DNA from: Marinobacterium sp.
GTDB taxonomy: Bacteria; Pseudomonadota; Gammaproteobacteria; Pseudomonadales; Balneatricaceae
Direction: 5' to 3'
NCBI GenBank assembly: GCA_025800125.1
Contig: JAOXSF010000019.1
Span: 1-41,689 of the forward strand
Length of the DNA stretch: 41,689 nt
Below are positions 8,901 through 16,500 of this stretch, in pieces (the first letter of the stretch is position 1; each line of letters opens with the position of its first letter). Below the pieces are notes generated by a model. The model made no database searches and was not told where the DNA came from. It saw only the letters and a list, made by a program, of their open reading frames with translations. A program made the translations under genes and the position numbers.

Positions 8901-9900
8901 TATGCATGATGTTTTCCATAATACCCAGGCTGCGGGCATAACCGGCGAAGAAGATCCCCTGTTCATCACCCAGGTTGCTACCTTTCGGTGCCAGCTCCGG
9001 GTCATTGAGATAGGGCGACTGGCCGAAGGGCAGGCCAAGACGTAGTACCGGTGTGGTGTTGCCGTTCTCATCCTGCATACGGGCAGACTTGATATGGCTG
9101 CGGGTGTCGCGGGTTGGAATGATGGTGTCGCCGACCTTACGACCGATAATGTCCTCGATCTGATCTTCGCTCATCATATGTAGCTGTTCCCAGTTGATCT
9201 GGAAACGCTGGGCCAGCACATAGGAGGCACCCAGATGCTCAATATCTTCGCTGGTAACCACGGCGTGTTTACCGATGGTGACCGGATCTGTCGGGTTATT
9301 CAGGTTTTCAGAGAAACGACAGCCCAGCACTTTACCGCTGTGCTGGCCGCCCTGGGTACGGGAGTTACCCAGTTCGCTGTCTATCAGGTCTGCCTGGCTG
9401 CCCAGCTGTACGCCGATCAGTTCCAGCATTTTGTGGCAGGCGTTTTCGTCATCACTTTTGATATGGAACCAGAGGTCAGCCCCGGAATCCTGAAAAGCGT
9501 TGCTGGAACGCTCAAAAACGGTTGAACTGTCACCGTCCGGGGTTGGGAAATTCAGCTCCATCCCTTTCGGCAGTGGCATATTGTTGTCTTCAGACAACTT
9601 CTTCCACAGACTGATGCCCACCCCAAGCACCACTGAACTGTTTTTCTGGCGCAGGTCTTCATCTGTATGGATCTGCAGGCGCAATGTCGCCATCAGTTTG
9701 GTCAGATCAGCCAGTGCAATACTGTCCAGGCTTTTGGCTTTGGCCAGTGCGAAAATGGCGAAAGGTGAGGGATAAACGAGGCCACGCTGGGTGTAGTCCC
9801 ACAGTTGGGCGTTACGGTCATTGAAGTTGAGATCGGCAAATTGTCCCTGACTCAGGTGCGGACATGCTTCCATGTGTAAAAGATCCTTCTTTGATTCCAT
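5956..9900 (-). CDS. Dyp-peroxidase-like / glycyl radical enzyme fusion protein
   Basis: 1314 residues. Residues ~1-345 resemble a Dyp-type heme peroxidase: GADLWFHIKSDD near 140-151, ASYVLAQRFQINW 225-237, then SHIKSAR 268-274, where the proximal heme His (269) is expected. The usual distal GxxDG site reads GCRFSENLNNP (193-203) and lacks that Asp. Residues ~400-1314 form a pyruvate formate-lyase-family enzyme. CDGCYEP at 897-903 holds the thiyl Cys900 and Glu902 in the GCxE pattern of dehydratase/lyase members, ASADGRR 1174-1180 is the conserved loop, and LLRVRTGGWSEFF 1279-1291 is the C-terminal glycyl radical loop (Gly1285 or 1286). Substrate unknown. No radical-SAM activase lies in the window. 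The longest frame is given; ATG 9873 (residue 10) has AAGGA 10 nt upstream and may be the true start. Confidence 0.8.
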   Translation of the reverse strand: MESKKDLLHMEACPHLSQGQFADLNFNDRNAQLWDYTQRGLVYPSPFAIFALAKAKSLDSIALADLTKLMATLRLQIHTDEDLRQKNSSVVLGVGISLWKKLSEDNNMPLPKGMELNFPTPDGDSSTVFERSSNAFQDSGADLWFHIKSDDENACHKMLELIGVQLGSQADLIDSELGNSRTQGGQHSGKVLGCRFSENLNNPTDPVTIGKHAVVTSEDIEHLGASYVLAQRFQINWEQLHMMSEDQIEDIIGRKVGDTIIPTRDTRSHIKSARMQDENGNTTPVLRLGLPFGQSPYLNDPELAPKGSNLGDEQGIFFAGYARSLGIMENIMHNQIGDTANFMNDRLLNNVKSDLGGFFYIPSRKDLKLDEVPEYSHSWGGKTVQDWSKFPGVDWSRLDRHFTDQSDSEYMFYNHKNYLYRMATMSDEDAQRFHRPTNRILSLLENAFSRWQDNWYVDRKQMDMGALTDYMADYDGSDKPADVMQESIMIRKGWATRMQLHLYTSEDYGFRGQKLKLADGSLIPFCGHYRPENSEVINGADTFRIEPEEIIVGGMPNLSLGQGRYVMSYLTDEERQDGFSATLSEASGVGHVIPAFDKLLDNGLDALISQTEQQLAEHTDPSAKELCQAAILTLRGVSEFNQRYSDLADSMINQMTDDGQAWERQNLTLIRDRMAKLAHSKPDTMTEALQLIYTLHCSLHMNGEPTSLGRIDQLINSYYEADIAAGRLTAESAQEVLDAFFIKLDEKVQPNRLHVEDHQPFGNLAMGGSSGPYPQGGGINQWVQQLTVGGAILDGNNQIVSAYNDVTKLCLRASARLPLNAPCLSLRVRQDIPEDVVEEAAKAIMSGGAHPILLNDDQFIEGIRASGDGVGGDNIAEATDNKWNSTVSLASAVNYACDGCYEPQFPGENWFSLGGLNTLEPLECALNRGRKYASAGMGYLRGQVASFTSKDPAQIESFEELTALFLKHFDWMNRRGAAGQLGNFGNNTSYCPAPLLSVFVDDCLKSGLDYYAGGAKYNIYGPCYTALSSTINSLYAIKVMVFDQETAVTSLPELVNCLSCDWGNKMVEPFISQLAGEARIAARADRFKRLREIALSQPRYGRGNAEIDAFGNELIKEITTLSVNAYTQPRKDMLQRMTELANEAGSEAYPFGIQIQPGVGTFENHVEMGQGLGASADGRRLNETIASDLSPTPSPADKPVKHQVAEFSKALAGFASEGVEAMTNGAPTDFNITEDFPLESVKQVINQFAQGSSANILTITTASPDSFDRAMGDPERFDLLRVRTGGWSEFFTAMFPDKQEQHQRRPLSTPATEA

Positions 9901-9949
9901 TGACTACCGGTATTCAGGCCGCCGGTAGAACGGCTGAATGGGTACAGCC

Positions 9950-10010
9950 CGAAGCACTCTCGACTCGAAGCACTCTCGACTCGAAGCACTCCTGACCCGA
10001 AGCACTCCTG
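9950..10010. repeat. 16-bp tandem repeat, four units
   Basis: The core CGAAGCACTC begins at 9950, 9966, 9982 and 9998, a strict 16-bp period with minor variation between units. It lies about 50-110 bp upstream of the glycyl radical gene start, so it is probably in that gene's promoter or 5' leader. No spacers, so it is not a CRISPR. Confidence 0.85.
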
Positions 10011-10186
10011 TTCGGGCTGGTTGCTGACGGCTCTTACGCCTCTGTGCTGATACTCGGTTATATCGAGGGTGAAAGGCAAGTGCTGAATTCAAACGGGTGA
10101 TTGGGCTGCTGGCCCAGCCTTCAATGTTATTCTCTTCCAGCCATGAACCCCTTTCACCTCCAGATGAATCACTTCAATTGCACTTT

Positions 10187-10195
10187 TGCTATAAG
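10187..10195 (+). promoter_or_regulatory. Extended -10 promoter candidate for the cobalamin operon
   Basis: TGCTATAAG matches an extended -10 element (TGnTATAAT) and would start transcription about 5-10 nt before the riboswitch P1 stem. The -35 region is weak (TGAATC near 10166), so the call rests on the -10 and position. Confidence 0.45.
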
Positions 10196-10207
10196 CTGGT
10201 TAAGGTG

Positions 10208-10592
10208 CGCCATTCAATCGGGTGTCGGCTGCTTCAGGCGACAGAAGGCATAGGCGTAAGCGCGTAGATGTCTGATTGGGAAAGCGGTGCGCCAGAGCTG
10301 ATGCTTAGCTGTGACAATGCCGCTACTGCCCCCGCAACGGTAGATGGGTTGCGTTACTTTACAAGCCACTGTGTTTTTACAGGCAGTTGTGTTTTTACAA
10401 GCCGCTGTGTTTTTACAGGCAGTTGTGCTTTTACAGACCGCTGTGTCTTTACAGACCGCTGTGCGTTTATAAGTAGATGTGCATTTGCAGAATGTATGCA
10501 CGTTGACAGCATTGTCTGACATGGGAAGGCGAAGTAACGGAGTCATACATTGGCTCACCCCATAAGTCCGGATACCAGCCTGATTTGAATGC
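10208..10592 (+). promoter_or_regulatory. Cobalamin (adenosylcobalamin-type) riboswitch with expanded variable region
   Basis: Most conserved blocks of the B12 riboswitch are present in order. P1 is CATTCAATC (10211-10219) with GATTTGAATG (10582-10591). P2 is GGCTG (10227-10231) with CAGCC (10576-10580). GGGAAAGCGGTG starts near 10278, CTGCCCCCGCAAC near 10326-10338, GCCACTG lies at 10365-10371, GGGAAGGCG at 10523-10531, and the B12 box AGTCCGGATACCAGCCTG at 10565-10582. The insert between GCCACTG and GGGAAGG is normally short but here spans about 150 nt of tandem repeats. It precedes cobJ by about 180 nt and should repress the cob operon when B12 is plentiful. No clear intrinsic terminator follows, so the read-out mechanism is unresolved. 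Confidence 0.88.
10354..10500 (+). repeat. 18-nt tandem repeat array inside the riboswitch
   Basis: Eight units of 18 nt, with the landmark GTG at 10371, 10389, 10407, 10425, 10443, 10461, 10479 and a degenerate copy near 10497. Typical units read TTTTACAAGCCGCTGTG and TTTTACAGGCAGTTGTG; divergence grows toward the 3' end. Several units can fold as a mini-hairpin, for example ACAG-ACCG-CTGT. The array starts in the J6/3-side GCCACTG block and ends before GGGAAGGCG, exactly filling the variable region of the riboswitch. Confidence 0.85.
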
Positions 10593-10769
10593 GTTACGGT
10601 GTTGCGGAGGGCTTCACCCGGCAGTCGCGCAGGCCAGCCCGTTTTTCTGCGGTTGTTGCCTGTGTCGCGCAAAGCGCCTGTCTTTCGGTTTCCTCTCCAA
10701 TATTGTTTTCCGGCCACCTGTCAGGTTTATGCCTGTTCTGTGCTTTATCGAGGCGTTAATAGAGAAAAT

Positions 10770-11561
10770 ATGACCGATACTAAAAAACAGCTTTTTGTCA
10801 TCGGCACCGGTCCGGGTGATGCACAACTGGTGGCACCACGGGCATTGCAGTGTATTGAAGCCAGTAGCGAGCTGGTAGCCTATGGGCTCTATCTGGAGCT
10901 GCTGGGTAATGTCTGTGATGGCAAAACTCACCACTCGTTGCCGCTGGGAGAAGAGATAAACCGTGCCCGGCTGGCGCTGGACCTGGCAGCGTCGGGTAAA
11001 ACAACGGCGCTGATCTCCAGTGGTGATATTGGCATTTATGCCATGGCTACGCTGGTATTTGAGCTGCTTGACCAGCAACTACAGGGCCGGGAAAATCACC
11101 CTGAATGGCTGGATGTCGAGATTGAAGTAGTGCCGGGTATTTCTGCCATGCAGGCGGCGGCCAGTCGTGTCGGTGCTATGTTAGGCCATGATTTCTGCAC
11201 CATCTCCCTGTCTGATTTGCTTACGCCATGGGAAACCATAGAAAAGCGTCTGCATAGCGCCGGTAGCGGCGACTTTGTAGTGTCATTTTATAACCCCGTT
11301 TCGAAAAAACGTGACTGGCAGTTGAATACTGCGCGCGACATTCTGTTGCAGTACCGCCCTGCTGAAACACCTGTGGTGCTGGGTCGCCAGTTGACCCGTG
11401 ATGAAGAGAATGTACGCATTATCCGGCTGGACCAGCTGGATGCCCGAGATGTGGATATGTTCACGCTGGTCAGCGCAGGTAACAGTGAATCACGGCATAT
11501 TATCAATGGTAGTAGAGAGTGGGTATACACCCCACGGGGTTACCGTAAAAAGTTGCTTTAA
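10770..11561 (+). CDS. cobJ: Precorrin-3B C17-methyltransferase
   Basis: 263 residues from ATG 10770; the frame is open further upstream but that part would run into the riboswitch leader, and homologues begin with the short hydrophilic stretch before FVIGTGPGD. The tetrapyrrole methylase signature FVIGTGPGDAQLVAPRA is at the N-terminus, ALISSGDIGIYAMA marks the SAM-binding GDxxxY loop, and VVPGISAMQAAASRVGA and SFYNPVSKKRDWQL are diagnostic of CobJ/CbiH. It uses SAM to methylate C17 of precorrin-3B with ring contraction in the cytoplasm. First gene of the riboswitch-controlled cluster; cobM follows after 22 nt. The Shine-Dalgarno is weak (AGAG), in line with riboswitch control of translation, though that is inference. 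Confidence 0.92.
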   Translation: MTDTKKQLFVIGTGPGDAQLVAPRALQCIEASSELVAYGLYLELLGNVCDGKTHHSLPLGEEINRARLALDLAASGKTTALISSGDIGIYAMATLVFELLDQQLQGRENHPEWLDVEIEVVPGISAMQAAASRVGAMLGHDFCTISLSDLLTPWETIEKRLHSAGSGDFVVSFYNPVSKKRDWQLNTARDILLQYRPAETPVVLGRQLTRDEENVRIIRLDQLDARDVDMFTLVSAGNSESRHIINGSREWVYTPRGYRKKLL

Positions 11562-11583
11562 ACAGGCAGGGAGAAGCAGAACA

Positions 11584-12354
11584 ATGAAAGTCTATTTTAT
11601 AGGTGCAGGCCCTGGTGACCCGGAGCTATTGACCCTTAAAGGCGCACGCATTCTGAAACAGTGCCCAGTGGTGCTGTATGCCGGTTCCCTGATTCCTCGC
11701 GAGCTGTTAGCTGAAGTAGAAGGCGGTGCCGAACAGATTCTGGATACTGCGACGATGGATCTGGAACAGACCAGCGCCGTGATTGAACAGGCATATCGTG
11801 AGGGTAAAAATGTCGCCCGTCTGCAATGTGGTGACCCTTCACTATATGGCGCAATTGGCGAACAGATTCGCAGGCTGGAGCAAGCCGGGATTGATTATGA
11901 AGTGGTGCCTGGTGTTAGCGCGATGGCGGCCTCGGCAGCCTGGCTGGGTAAAGAGCTGACTCTGTCGGGGGTTAGCCAGACTATCATCATGACGCGCTAT
12001 GAGGGGAAAACCCCATTCCCCGAACGGGAGCGTTTACCACAACTGGCGCAAAGTGGTGCCACACTGGCGATTCATCTGGGCGTTACCCGGATTCACAAAA
12101 TTGTTGAAGAGTTACTGCCACACTACGGTGAAAATTGCCCTGTAGCGGTTTGCTACCGTACGTCCTGGCCAGATCAGGACCGGGTTGTTGGTACGCTGGC
12201 AGATATTACCGAGAAAGTCCGTGCTAAAGGTTTTACCCGCACGGCACTGATTCTGGTGGGCCAGGTGCTGGACACCGACCAGTTTGAGGACTCCTACCTT
12301 TACAGCAAAGACCAGGCCCATATCTTCCGGCCGCGTGGTCAGAACAAAAGCTAG
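11584..12354 (+). CDS. cobM: Precorrin-4 C11-methyltransferase
   Basis: 256 residues from ATG 11584, preceded by GGGAGA about 10 nt upstream; an open frame from 11398 is only overlap with cobJ. MKVYFIGAGPGDPELLTLKG is the tetrapyrrole methylase N-terminal signature, RLQCGDPSLYGAIGEQ the SAM-binding loop, YEVVPGVSAMAASAAWLG the second conserved motif, and IIMTRYEGKTPFPERE the segment typical of CobM/CbiF. It methylates C11 of precorrin-4. Length is normal for the family (about 250). It lies between cobJ and cobW with short gaps, clearly the same operon. Confidence 0.93.
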   Translation: MKVYFIGAGPGDPELLTLKGARILKQCPVVLYAGSLIPRELLAEVEGGAEQILDTATMDLEQTSAVIEQAYREGKNVARLQCGDPSLYGAIGEQIRRLEQAGIDYEVVPGVSAMAASAAWLGKELTLSGVSQTIIMTRYEGKTPFPERERLPQLAQSGATLAIHLGVTRIHKIVEELLPHYGENCPVAVCYRTSWPDQDRVVGTLADITEKVRAKGFTRTALILVGQVLDTDQFEDSYLYSKDQAHIFRPRGQNKS

Positions 12355-12369
12355 AACAAGGATTAAACG

Positions 12370-13458
12370 ATGAACCTGAATAAGATCCCAACCACCGTTG
12401 TGACTGGCTTTCTGGGCAGCGGCAAAACCACACTGTTGTCTAATGTTCTGAAACAGGCGGCAGGTAAACGTATCGCCGTGATTGTGAATGAGTTTGGCGA
12501 ACTGGATATTGACTCGGAACTGTTGCGTAGCTGTCCGCTGGATTGCGACGAGGAAACCGCAGCGTCAGTGGCCGCTGATGGCGCTTATGACACGGGTTTC
12601 TACGAGCTGGCCAATGGCTGCATATGCTGCACGGTAGAAGAAGAGTTTCTGCCAGTGATGGAACAGCTGGTGGCTCGGCGTGATGATATTGATCATATCC
12701 TGATTGAAACCAGCGGTCTGGCGTTACCAAAACCACTGGTGCAGGCGTTTAACTGGCCTGGTATTAAAGAACACTGCACCGTCGATGCGGTGATTACGGT
12801 ACTGGATGGCCCTGCGGTCGCGGCAGGCCGTTTTGCCAATGATGAAGACAAAGTGCAGGCCCAGCGTCTGGCCGATGAAAGCCTCGACCATGACCCAAGC
12901 CTGCGGGAACTGCTGGAAGACCAGCTCAGCGCGGCAGACCTGGTTGTCGTCAGTAAGAACGATCTGCTGGATAACGATCAGCGTGGTCGGGTGGAAAGCA
13001 TTGTGGAGCAGCGTGTGCCAGCCAGTGTTAAAACCGCCTATATCAGCAACGGCGACACTCCGCTGGAAGTGCTGATCGGTATAGAAGCGGCGGCAGAAGA
13101 GCGTATTGACCTGGTACATAACCACCATGACCATCACCATGACCATGGTGAGGAGCATGATCATGCCCATGACCATTTCGACTCTTTTGTGATCCGTCTG
13201 GGTGAAGTTGATGCCGATAAGCTACAGGCAACGCTACAGCTGCTGCTGAGCGAACATACTATCTATCGTGCCAAAGGCTTTGCCGCGCTGCCAGGTAAAC
13301 CGATGCGTCAGGTGATTCAGGCTGTAGGTGAACGTCTGGATAGCTGGTTTGATCGCTTATGGACAGTCGATGAAGCCCGTATAACTCAGCTGGTTGTTAT
13401 TGGTAAAGGTATCAGTAAAGACCAGATTGAAGCGGCGCTGAAAAGCGCGCAGGTTTAA
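12370..13458 (+). CDS. cobW: CobW, G3E-family GTPase / metallochaperone
   Basis: 362 residues. The P-loop GFLGSGKT is at 13-20, the metal-binding motif GCICC at 83-87, ETSGLALP at 113-120, and the guanine-specificity motif SKND at 195-198. A His-rich loop (HNHHDHHHDHG..., residues 250-269) precedes the C-terminal CobW domain. Members couple GTP hydrolysis to metal delivery; CobW is linked to cobalt supply for cobalamin synthesis, consistent with its position between cobM and cobN. Starts 15 nt after cobM. The His-rich loop parallels the one in the cbiX product downstream. Confidence 0.92.
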   Translation: MNLNKIPTTVVTGFLGSGKTTLLSNVLKQAAGKRIAVIVNEFGELDIDSELLRSCPLDCDEETAASVAADGAYDTGFYELANGCICCTVEEEFLPVMEQLVARRDDIDHILIETSGLALPKPLVQAFNWPGIKEHCTVDAVITVLDGPAVAAGRFANDEDKVQAQRLADESLDHDPSLRELLEDQLSAADLVVVSKNDLLDNDQRGRVESIVEQRVPASVKTAYISNGDTPLEVLIGIEAAAEERIDLVHNHHDHHHDHGEEHDHAHDHFDSFVIRLGEVDADKLQATLQLLLSEHTIYRAKGFAALPGKPMRQVIQAVGERLDSWFDRLWTVDEARITQLVVIGKGISKDQIEAALKSAQV

Positions 13459-13476
13459 GCACTTCATAAACCGCAG

Positions 13477-13538
13477 GGTGGGCATAGCGTAGCCTGTCCA
13501 CCATTGCCTGTCCTGGTTCCCACGCAGAGCATGGGAAC
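13477..13538. repeat. Two REP-like palindromes between cobW and cobN
   Basis: Hairpin 1 pairs GGTGGGCA (13477-13484) with TGTCCACC (13495-13502), one G-U pair. Hairpin 2 pairs GTTCCCACGC (13516-13525) with GCATGGGAAC (13529-13538), one mismatch. Both resemble extragenic palindromes common in gammaproteobacteria. Neither is followed by a T-run, so read-through into cobN is expected; they may shield upstream mRNA. Confidence 0.6.
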
Positions 13539-13573
13539 ACGAACTTTATCGCAATCAAGGGTTCTCTGGCTCT

Positions 13574-16500
13574 ATGCACTTACTGGCAGCACAACCTGGT
13601 GGTTTTGTTGATGACGAAGGCATTATCGACCTGGCGCAGACACCCGCTCCGCTGGTTATTATGGCAGCCGCGGACAGCACCCTGGCGGCATTGGCAGCCG
13701 CGGTTGATCAGCTTCCTGATAATGCGCCTGAAGTACGGTTAGCCAGCTGGGTGCAGTTGCTGAAACCGGCAGCTTTTGACCTCTATGAGCACAAAGTGCT
13801 GGAACATGCCCGGGTTGTGGTGGTGTCGTTGCTGGGAGGAGAAAACTACTGGCAATATGGTGTAGAACGGTTGCAAGCCTGGGCGCAGAGGCCCGGACGC
13901 ACACTGATTCTGGTGCCTGGTGATGACAGTGATGATCCGCAACTGCGCGAATATTCCAATGTGGACGCTGAAGATCAGCAACGTAGCTGGCGCTTTTTGC
14001 GCGAGGGCGGGTTAGTTAACAGCCGGTCATTACTGCAATTTTTGCAGCAGCGTTTCCTGGATATATCTGAGCAGAGCTGGCGTGAGCCTGAAGCACTGCC
14101 ACGGGCGTTGCTTTATGGCTCAGGTGGACAGATTGCCACGTTGAAGCAATGGCAGGCCCATTGGCAACCGGGCCTGCCTGTTGTGGCGTTGCTGTTCTAC
14201 CGCAGCCATCTGCAAAGCGCCAATACGGTGATGTTTGATCAGCTGATCGAACGGATGCAGCAGGCGGGGTTGAACCCGTTACCCATTGCGATCAGTTCGC
14301 TGAAAGATGCAGAGTCCATCGCAGTGGTAAACCGCCTGCTGGTACAGAGTGATGCCCGGCTGATTCTGAACAGTACCGGCTTTGCCTGCAACAGGGTAGG
14401 TAGCCCGGATCTGGCGTCCCAGCCGACCGGGTTTGATTCCCCCTTTGAACTGAAATTACCGGTGTTGCAACTGGTACTGTCCAGCAGTACCGAAGAGGAC
14501 TGGTTAGCGCAGCAGCAGGGGTTGCGCAGCCGTGATGTGGCGATGCAGGTGGTGTTGCCAGAGATGGATGGACGGGTGCTGACCCGCGCCGTCAGCTTTA
14601 AAACGGTTGAAACCTTTAATGAACGCGCCCAGCTGCCAGTGGTGCGTTATCAGCTGCATACCGAGCGGGCCGATTTTGTCTGCCATCTGGCGCGGCGCTA
14701 CTGTGTGCTGGCTGACAAGCCCAATCATAAGAAACGCATTGCACTGATTCTGGCCAACTACCCGACCCGTGATGGTCGCATTGGTAATGGTGTCGGGTTG
14801 GACACACCGGCGTCTACGGTCAATATTCTGCGTGCCCTGAAAGATGCTGGTTATCCCCTCGGTTCTTCTCCAGAAGAAAAACTACCCGAAAACGGCGATG
14901 CGCTGATTGAAGCTTTGCTGGAGGTGGTGACCAACAACCCTGATACCGTCCATCATCTGGCCTGCTGGCAGAGTATGGCGGTGGCGGAATATTTGCACCA
15001 TTTTGCCCAGTTGCCAGAACAGAGCCAGCGGGCAATCTGGCAGCGCTGGGGCGCACCGGAGCAGGATCTCAAGTACCGTAATGGCCGTCTGATGCTGTCT
15101 GGTATCCGGCTGGGGGAAACCTTTGTCGGTATTCAGCCCGCCCGAGGTTATAACCTGGATCTGGCCGCCTGCTACCACGACCCGGATCTGATTCCGCCCC
15201 ACAACTATCTGGCGTTCTATTTCTGGTTGCGTCACTGCTATCAGGTGGATGCGGTTATCCATGTTGGTAAACATGGGAATCTGGAGTGGCTGCCAGGCAA
15301 AGGCCTTGCACTGTCAGAACAGTGTTGGCCCGATGCGGTGCTGGGGCCGATGCCACATTTTTACCCGTTTATCGTCAATGACCCAGGTGAAGGTGCTCAG
15401 GCTAAACGTCGCACCCAGGCAGTGATTATCGACCATCTTATGCCGCCTATGACCCGTGCTGAAAGCTACGGTGAGCTGGCCGAGCTGGAAGGGCTGGTGG
15501 ATGAGTTCTATCAGGCGATGGGGCTGGACAGCCGCCGTGAAGCCTGGTTGCGTGAGCAGATTCTGGAGAAGGTGCGTAGCAGCCATCTGCTAGAGGAGTT
15601 GCCTGGACAGGCCAATGCGGGTGATGACACGCTGCTGGAAGAACTGGACACCTATCTATGTGAAATCAAAGAAGCACAGATTCGCAACGGTCTGCATATC
15701 CTGGGCCAGCTGCCAGAAAATGCCAGGCTGGCCGATACCCTGGTGGCGTTGTTGCGGTTGCCACGGGGTGAATCAGTTGAAGCGCGGGGGATACTGCATA
15801 ATCTGGCGGATGATTTGAAGCTTGGCTCTGGCTTAGTTAGCTCTGGCTTAGTTAGCTCTGACGTAAAAGATGATTTCGATCCGCTGGACGTGACCCACCA
15901 ACGCTGGAATGGGCCACAACCGCAGCGACTGGCCGCGATCAGCGATCAGCTCTGGCGTAGCGAAGCGGACACCCGTGAACGGCTGGAGTTGTTAGCTGCA
16001 CAGCTGATCCAGACTTGCCTGATTGAAGGCCATGACGCTGATCTGGATGATCTTCCTGCGACGGCGACTCAGCTCCGATATCTGAAAACCACGCTCTATT
16101 GCGCATTGGAAACCAGTGCTGAACAGGAGCTGTCTGCATTGCTGGATGGTTTGGCAGGGCGTTTCGTCCCTCCAGGGCCAAGCGGTGCGCCAACACGGGG
16201 CCGACTGGATACATTGCCGACGGGGCGCAATTTCTTCTCGGTTGATAACCGTGCTATTCCATCTCCGGCCGCCTGGGCGCTGGGGCAACAGTCTGCTGCA
16301 GCGTTAGTTCTGCGTCATTTACAGGAAACGGGGGATTACCCGGCGCAATTAGGGCTTTCTGTCTGGGGCACAGCAACCATGCGTACCGGTGGTGATGATA
16401 TTGCCCAAGCTTTTGCACTGATGGGAGTGAAGCCGATCTGGGCGCCGGGTTCGAACCGGGTGACAGACTTCGAAATCATTCCCGCCATGCAGCTGGGGCG

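Noticed and set aside
9950-10500. Possible CRISPR array
   Set aside because: Units are 16 and 18 bp in direct tandem with no unique spacers and no cas genes nearby.
10214-10717. Minus-strand frame of 167 codons with six-residue repeats (TACKN-type), and an 83-codon plus-strand frame over the same repeats
   Set aside because: The 18-nt period keeps any frame open by chance; the stretch is accounted for by the cobalamin riboswitch and neither frame has a ribosome site or recognisable domain.
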